A DNA stretch of 64,000 nt from Peribacillus kribbensis DSM 17871 (lineage in GTDB: Bacteria > Bacillota > Bacilli > Bacillales > DSM-1321), in the NCBI RefSeq assembly GCF_000430765.1, contig NZ_AUMQ01000037.1, forward strand, positions 1 to 64,000. Reading direction: 5' to 3'. Below the pieces are notes generated by a model. It had not been told where the DNA came from. It saw only the letters and a list, made by a program, of their open reading frames with translations, and did no database searches. Numbering within the stretch: position 1 is the stretch's first letter; every line of letters starts with the position of its first letter. Below are positions 58,778 to 64,000 of the stretch, in pieces. A program made the translations under genes and the position numbers.

Positions 58778-59985
58778 GGAAAATCAAGAGATTGATGCTT
58801 ATCCTGCTACCATACTTGCGTTTTTCTTTTCTTATCGTATTAATGATATCTGCCTTTTCATACGCCATGTTCCAAGGCGGCTTTGTCAGCTGGTTTCTCT
58901 TTTACAGCTTCCTTCCAGCCGCTTTATATTCCATTCTTCTTTTCCTTTATCCCATCAAGGATTTTTATGTAGAAAGGGAAATGGACCTTAATGAATGCAG
59001 GGCGGGGGATTCACTAAATGTCACTCTCCACATTCGAAGAAAGCTCCCATTCCCATTGTTTTTTATGGTTGTTGAAGAAGAGACCCCCGGAAAACTGAAG
59101 GAGTCAGGAGCTGCCGTTACAAAGGAAATGACGTTTCCCTGGTTCAAAAAAGAGTTCAGGGTAGAGCATTCATTTAAGGAACTTCCCAGGGGTGAACATG
59201 ACTTCAGAATGGTGAAAATCAAGGTGGGCGACCCGCTGGGATTTATTGAAAAAGAAGCAGCCTTCCTGCTGAAGGATACGGTCCTGGTTTATCCATCCTA
59301 TTATGAAATTTCCCTGAGCCAGTTCGGGGTTCAGAGGAACGAAGGCCAGCAGGCGGGAACTTCTGTCAGGATGCAGCGTGAGGTTTCCAACCTCTCAGGA
59401 TTAAGGGAATACCAGCCGGGAGACCGTTTTTCCTGGATCAACTGGAAGGCAACTGCCAGGCGGAATGAAATCATGACAAAAGAATTTGAAGAGCAAAAAA
59501 ATATGGACTTCCTTGTTTTATTGGACAATTCAAGAAGCGAAGGGTTTGAACCTGCAGTTTCCCTGACTGCTTCCATTGTTCATGCAGCCATTAAACGGGG
59601 CAGTCCGGTCGGTTTTTTTGTCCGGGGACTTATGGAACATCCACTGCCGGCGACTGGAGGTTCTGTGCAGAGGCAGAGGATTCTTCAATTCCTGGCAAAG
59701 GCGGAGCCGCGCAGGGACTCGCCGTTGGGGGCATTTGATCAGAAAAATGATGTGATACCTGCCAATTTAGGGATTGTCCTGGTTACCTCTCTTGTAACAG
59801 AGGAACTGATCAATGATGTTGCCAAAAGGAAACAATCGCGGAGTATCACCATCGTCTCCCTAAGGAAGGGGCCGGCTCTTTCAACCCAGGAGGTGAGGCT
59901 CCAGCATATGGGAGCCTTAAAGGGGATTCCTGTCCATTTCTTGGAGGGGGAATTTCAAAAATGGACTGAGGTGAGCGGAATATAA
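58774..59985 (+). CDS. yeaD: DUF58 domain protein (YeaD)
   Basis: This 403-residue protein has two N-terminal membrane helices (about 12-60) and a DUF58 domain with the signature LREYQPGDRFSWINWKATAR (about 210-229), followed by a VWA-like region (FLVLLDNSRSEG). It overlaps yeaC by four bases (ATGA). DUF58 proteins are usual partners of MoxR ATPases; the biochemical role is unknown. Confidence 0.9.
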   Translation: MRKIKRLMLILLPYLRFSFLIVLMISAFSYAMFQGGFVSWFLFYSFLPAALYSILLFLYPIKDFYVEREMDLNECRAGDSLNVTLHIRRKLPFPLFFMVVEEETPGKLKESGAAVTKEMTFPWFKKEFRVEHSFKELPRGEHDFRMVKIKVGDPLGFIEKEAAFLLKDTVLVYPSYYEISLSQFGVQRNEGQQAGTSVRMQREVSNLSGLREYQPGDRFSWINWKATARRNEIMTKEFEEQKNMDFLVLLDNSRSEGFEPAVSLTASIVHAAIKRGSPVGFFVRGLMEHPLPATGGSVQRQRILQFLAKAEPRRDSPLGAFDQKNDVIPANLGIVLVTSLVTEELINDVAKRKQSRSITIVSLRKGPALSTQEVRLQHMGALKGIPVHFLEGEFQKWTEVSGI

Positions 59986-62177
59986 TGATTACCTCTGTTA
60001 ACAAGAAAAGCTTCGGATTCTTTCTTCTCTACTTTTTTGGATTCCTGGTTCTGAGGGAATGGGTGATTCCCCTTGGACAGCTGACTAATACAGGAAATTT
60101 GATTATTTTTATTCTGTTCATCGCGCTTTCACTTGCCCTTAAGTTTTTTGGGATATCTAGAAAAATAAGATATCCGGCAGCAGCCGTATATGTTGTTTTC
60201 GTCATCCATCATTTTTATTATAAGACCGATGTGCTCGTTGGCCCGTCCTGGGTCATGAAGTTCGGAAAAAGCATCTTGGCCAATATCGACAGCCTGCTGA
60301 AGAGACAGTGGTTTGGAATCTCGGATGATTTTAAAACCCTTCTGTTCTTTGTGCTTTTATATCTGATGACCTACCTCATTACCTACTGGCTTGTCATACG
60401 GAAAAAAATGCTGCTGTTCTTTCTTGCTACGGTCATTTATATAGCGATTCTTGATACGTTTACCCCGTATCATGCAGATCATCCCATCATCAGGCTGGTC
60501 ATTGTCGGCTTTGGGATACTTGGAATGCAGACCTTTTATAGAGTAGTGGAAAAAGAAAAACTCAGCTTTTCGATTGCGTCCATGACCAGGTGGATGATCC
60601 CCTTAGTCTCCCTCATTGCTTTTTGTACACTGCTGGGATTTTCAGGTCCGAAGAAGAGTCCATCCTGGCCGGATCCGGTGCCGTACATTCAATCCTATTC
60701 AAATAAGGTAACCGGAAAAGAGACGGTGAATACGATCGGCTATGGGGAAAATGATGATAAATTAGGAGGAGCCTTTAAAGCAGATAACTCTGTCGTTTTC
60801 CGGGCACAGGCATCCATCCGGCATTACTGGAAGGTGGAAAGCAAGGATTTCTATACAGGGAAAGGGTGGGTGAACTCATCCATCGATTCGGATGCAGCAA
60901 GCATCAGACTGCCCCAGAATGAAAGCCTCTACTTTTTTACTTTGCCGAATAAAAAGAAAAGCTCTTTTAAAGCGACTGTGACAGTCAATATGAAGTATAA
61001 ACATATTCCTTATCCTGAGCCCCTGGGCTTGACCAAAATCAGTACGAAGGAAGCCCAGTATTTTACCTTTGACGCAGAGAAAGAAAAAGTTCTGCCGAAA
61101 AAGGAGGATGACTCCTCTGCGCTCGTCAATAAATATACCATTTCCTACGATCAGCCAAGGTATGACGTGGGGGCAATGCAAAAAATAAACGGCGTACCAG
61201 TTCAAAGCCCGATCGATACGCATTACTTGCAGCTGCCGACAAATCTTCCTGGACGGGTAAGGACGCTGGCGATGGAGATTACAAAAGGAAAAACCAACTG
61301 GTTTGACAAGGCAAAGGCCATTGAAGATTACTTTGACCGGAGCGAGTTTGTCTACGATCAACAGAATGTTCCCTACCCAAAAGAAGATCAGGATTATGTG
61401 GACCAATTCTTGTTCGAGACCAAGAGTGGATATTGTGACAACTATTCCAGTTCCATGGTGGTGCTGCTGCGCTCCATCGGCATTCCTGCCAGGTGGGTCA
61501 AAGGGTATTCTGATGGAGAACTGGTTAATACGGGAGACAAGCAGAATACGTATGAAATTACCAATAACAATGCGCATTCATGGGTAGAGGTGGCATTCCC
61601 GGGAATTGGATGGGTTCCTTTTGAGCCTACAAAAGGGTTTGCAAATACAGCCCGTTTCGAATATCCCAATACCATGTCGAACCATGTGAACACTCCGGCG
61701 CCCAAGCAGGACGAGCGAAAGACTCAGCCGGTAAAACCAGAGGTGGAACGGGCGGAAAAGCCTGCTGCAAAAACACAAAGTCTTTTTGGCGGCGTCAAGG
61801 AGAAATGGGCCGGTCAAAAATTCTGGTGGCTGGCAGGATTTGCTGTCCTTGCAGCTGCGGGCTGGAGAATCTACAGCCGCAGGGGGAAATGGGTTCCCAA
61901 GCTTTACCTTTACCGGTATAGGAAATCAAGGGCAGCCGGCCTGGATTTGATCTACCCGATACTGTTAAAGGAGTTGAATCGATACGGATTAAAGCGGCCA
62001 GAGGGTCAGACTCTCCGGGAATATGCGGGCTATGTTGATTCATTCTTCCAGACGATGGATATGAAAAGGCTCACCACAGTCTATGAGAAGCTGATTTATA
62101 AAGGAGACACAAGCATCAGTGACTGGGGCGAGGTGCATGATATGTGGGAGAGAATGATGAAGAAAACTATAGCTTGA
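59985..62177 (+). CDS. yebA: Membrane transglutaminase-like protein (YebA)
   Basis: This 730-residue protein has about six N-terminal helices (about 10-220) and an extracytoplasmic transglutaminase-like domain. The catalytic Cys is in KSGYCDNYSSSMVVLLRSIG (about 481-500), the His in NNAHSWVEVAF and the Asp/Glu region in GWVPFEPT. One further helix (about 613-632) and a DUF4129-like C-terminal tail follow. It starts one base inside the yeaD stop (TAATG). The substrate is unknown; a cell-surface role is inferred. Confidence 0.9.
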   Translation: MITSVNKKSFGFFLLYFFGFLVLREWVIPLGQLTNTGNLIIFILFIALSLALKFFGISRKIRYPAAAVYVVFVIHHFYYKTDVLVGPSWVMKFGKSILANIDSLLKRQWFGISDDFKTLLFFVLLYLMTYLITYWLVIRKKMLLFFLATVIYIAILDTFTPYHADHPIIRLVIVGFGILGMQTFYRVVEKEKLSFSIASMTRWMIPLVSLIAFCTLLGFSGPKKSPSWPDPVPYIQSYSNKVTGKETVNTIGYGENDDKLGGAFKADNSVVFRAQASIRHYWKVESKDFYTGKGWVNSSIDSDAASIRLPQNESLYFFTLPNKKKSSFKATVTVNMKYKHIPYPEPLGLTKISTKEAQYFTFDAEKEKVLPKKEDDSSALVNKYTISYDQPRYDVGAMQKINGVPVQSPIDTHYLQLPTNLPGRVRTLAMEITKGKTNWFDKAKAIEDYFDRSEFVYDQQNVPYPKEDQDYVDQFLFETKSGYCDNYSSSMVVLLRSIGIPARWVKGYSDGELVNTGDKQNTYEITNNNAHSWVEVAFPGIGWVPFEPTKGFANTARFEYPNTMSNHVNTPAPKQDERKTQPVKPEVERAEKPAAKTQSLFGGVKEKWAGQKFWWLAGFAVLAAAGWRIYSRRGKWVPKLYLYRYRKSRAAGLDLIYPILLKELNRYGLKRPEGQTLREYAGYVDSFFQTMDMKRLTTVYEKLIYKGDTSISDWGEVHDMWERMMKKTIA

Positions 62178-62207
62178 CCAGTTTTGTGAAGAGTTGTTAA
62201 AATGATT

Positions 62208-62424
62208 TGGTATAATTTAATAGAAGCACTTCATATATCCTCGAAAATATGGTTCGCAAGTATCTACCAAATCACCGTAAATGATTTGACTATGAAGACA
62301 GATGAAAGAAGGCTGGAATTCTGTCTTTGTTTGCAAAATCCGTTTAATTTTTGCAACCAATTCAAACCCTATGTATGAGGTATACTCTTACAATTTGGGT
62401 TGGACAGAATTTCAGCTTTTTTTA
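62208..62424 (+). promoter_or_regulatory. Guanine riboswitch and terminator upstream of guaA
   Basis: After an extended -10 (TGGTATAAT, 62208-62216) comes a full purine aptamer. P1 is CTTCATA / TATGAAG (62229-62235, 62291-62297), P2 CGAA/TTCG with loop AATATGG, J2/3 GTATCTACC, and P3 AAATCA/TGATTT. The J3/1 base in GACTATG (62290) is C, which specifies guanine. The terminator pairs 62312-62325 with 62403-62416, then eight T. An antiterminator can pair AAGACAG (62295) with CTGTCTT (62321). Guanine should therefore switch guaA off. Confidence 0.92.
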
Positions 62425-62482
62425 TAGTAGCTATTTTATTTAACAGCAAGTGTGAACGAAAAAACTAGTAGAGGTGACTGCT

Positions 62483-64000
62483 TTGCCAGGAAAATCAGAA
62501 TTGCAAAATCAAGAGATGATTGTCGTGCTCGACTTCGGCAGCCAGTACAATCAGTTGATTACCCGGAGAATCAGGGAATTCGGAGTATACAGTGAGCTGC
62601 ATCCCCATACCCTAACAGCAGAGGAAATCATGAAACTGAATCCTAAGGGCATTATTTTATCGGGTGGCCCGAATAGTGTTTATGATGAAAATTCCTTCCG
62701 ATGTGATGAAAGAATTTTTGATCTGGGGCTGCCTGTGCTTGGAATCTGCTATGGCATGCAGCTGATGACCGTGCATTTTGGCGGGAAAGTGGAGCCTGCT
62801 AAGAACCGGGAATACGGAAAGGCGAATCTTCATGTTGAAAACAGAAGCACGCTGTTCAAGGACCTTCCTGAAGACCAGCTTGTCTGGATGAGCCACGGAG
62901 ACCTTGTAGTAGAAGCCCCTGCAGGCTTTACTGTAGATGGGACAAATCCTTCCTGCCCGATATCAGCGATGAGCGATGAAAGCAGAAAGCTTTATGCGGT
63001 CCAGTTTCATCCGGAAGTCAGGCATTCTGTATACGGAAATGAGCTCCTTAAAAATTTTGTATTTGAAGCATGCGGATGCAAAGGCGACTGGTCAATGGAA
63101 AATTTCATTGAAATCGAAATGGAAAAGATCCGTACAGAAGTGGGAGACCGAAAAGTGCTTTGCGCACTCAGCGGCGGTGTGGATTCTTCCGTTGTGGCTG
63201 TTCTTATCCATAAAGCGATTGGCGACCAATTAACCTGTATTTTCGTGGATCATGGACTTCTTCGTAAGGGAGAAGCAGAAGGAGTTATGAAGACCTTTAG
63301 CGAAGGTTTTAATATGAATGTCATAAAAGTGGATGCGAAAGACCGTTTCTTAAGCAAACTCGAAGGAGTTTCCGATCCGGAGAAAAAACGAAAGATTATC
63401 GGAAATGAATTTATTTATGTATTTGATGATGAAGCGACTAAGCTTGAGGGCATCGACTTCCTGGCACAAGGCACTCTATATACAGATATCATTGAAAGCG
63501 GTACGGCTACAGCCCAGACCATTAAGTCTCACCACAATGTAGGCGGACTTCCTGAGGATATGCAGTTTAAATTGATTGAGCCTCTAAATACACTTTTTAA
63601 AGATGAAGTCAGAGCGCTTGGAACGGAGCTTGGCATTCCTGATGAAATTGTCTGGCGGCAGCCATTCCCGGGTCCCGGCCTTGGAATCCGTGTGCTCGGT
63701 GCTATTTCAGAGGATAAGCTTGAAATTGTCCGGGAATCAGATGCGATTCTCCGTGAAGAAATAAGCAAAGCTGGACTTGACCGTGAGATTTGGCAGTATT
63801 TCACCGTCCTGCCTGATATTCGCAGCGTAGGAGTCATGGGAGATGCAAGAACTTACGATTACACGATTGGAATCCGTGCAGTGACTTCGATTGATGGAAT
63901 GACCTCTGACTGGGCAAGGATTTCGTGGGATGTCCTTGAATTGATCTCTACCCGGATTGTAAACGAGGTATCGCATGTGAATCGCGTCGTCTATGACATT
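62483..64000 (+). CDS. guaA: GMP synthase (glutamine-hydrolysing), 3' end cut by window
   Basis: GuaA converts XMP to GMP using glutamine. An N-terminal class I amidotransferase domain has Cys89 in LGICYGMQL and His in FHPEVRH. An ATP-pyrophosphatase domain has the P-loop [11 protein letters not shown] (about 226), and a C-terminal dimerisation domain follows. The start is TTG 62483, seven bases after GAGGTG. The frame runs 506 codons to the window edge, ending NRVVYDI; about a dozen codons are missing. It is controlled by the guanine riboswitch. The position after yebA is as in B. subtilis. Confidence 0.97.
   Translation, partial: MPGKSELQNQEMIVVLDFGSQYNQLITRRIREFGVYSELHPHTLTAEEIMKLNPKGIILSGGPNSVYDENSFRCDERIFDLGLPVLGICYGMQLMTVHFGGKVEPAKNREYGKANLHVENRSTLFKDLPEDQLVWMSHGDLVVEAPAGFTVDGTNPSCPISAMSDESRKLYAVQFHPEVRHSVYGNELLKNFVFEACGCKGDWSMENFIEIEMEKIRTEVGDRKVLCALSGGVDSSVVAVLIHKAIGDQLTCIFVDHGLLRKGEAEGVMKTFSEGFNMNVIKVDAKDRFLSKLEGVSDPEKKRKIIGNEFIYVFDDEATKLEGIDFLAQGTLYTDIIESGTATAQTIKSHHNVGGLPEDMQFKLIEPLNTLFKDEVRALGTELGIPDEIVWRQPFPGPGLGIRVLGAISEDKLEIVRESDAILREEISKAGLDREIWQYFTVLPDIRSVGVMGDARTYDYTIGIRAVTSIDGMTSDWARISWDVLELISTRIVNEVSHVNRVVYDI

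Noticed and set aside
60876-61577. 233-codon minus-strand frame inside yebA
   Set aside because: Antisense shadow of the transglutaminase-domain gene, which has conserved catalytic motifs in its own frame.

Overview
The window comes from a member of the Bacillaceae (Firmicutes, moderate-to-low GC). The evidence is B. subtilis-like genes and gene order, AGGAGG-type ribosome binding sites, frequent TTG/GTG starts, CIRCE, RAT and TreR sites, and sporulation-linked genes (a KinB-like kinase and a Spo0E-like phosphatase). Species cannot be assigned from the sequence alone.

Layout. 1-670: end of an rRNA operon (23S 3' end, 5S, initiator tRNA-Met) with a truncated second copy of the tRNA start. 0.95-10.5 kb: core block tsaE-tsaB-rimI-tsaD, a DnaA-box cluster, an ABC-F gene (ydiF), moaC, rex, ydiK-ydiL and CIRCE-controlled groES-groEL. 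This is the order of the B. subtilis ydi-groE region without tatAy-tatCy. 10.5-22.7 kb: accessory, AT-richer stretch with an unknown TPR-like protein, four redox/carbonyl enzymes (YhdN-type aldo-keto reductase, DJ-1/PfpI protein, iron alcohol dehydrogenase, nitroreductase) and a beta-glucoside system (licT, bglP, bglA) with four RAT antiterminator sites. A 15-bp sequence from the groEL 3' end recurs at 22.7 kb, so this may be an inserted island.

23-42.7 kb: mixed metabolic and transport genes. They are a MerR-like coiled-coil protein, an alditol-oxidase-like flavoenzyme with a hidden 50-codon membrane ORF, fbp (class III), ilvD with a GntR/FadR-type regulator, an SDR gene fragment, an RND exporter (SwrC-like), glutathione-independent formaldehyde dehydrogenase, a KinB-like kinase, yceI behind an MhqR-like operator, a quinone-oxidoreductase-like MDR protein, a polysaccharide deacetylase and glnQHMP. 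43-53.5 kb: a small Spo0E-like gene, then a complete core type VII secretion (Yuk/Ess) operon esxA-esaB-essB-essC-esaA-essA without a visible effector. 53.5-57.6 kb: trehalose operon treP-treA-treR (minus strand), with TreR operators, a candidate cre site and palindromic repeats between treP and treA. 57.8-64 kb: yeaC-yeaD-yebA (MoxR ATPase, DUF58, transglutaminase), then a guanine riboswitch and guaA, cut by the window end about a dozen codons short. This order matches B. subtilis.

Sugar use is wired through PTS genes, with LicT antitermination and TreR repression and possible CcpA (cre) control. Nitrogen and purine supply appear in glnQHMP and riboswitch-guaA. Stress and detoxification genes are spread over the accessory parts. 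No CRISPR array, insertion sequence, integrase or phage module was seen.
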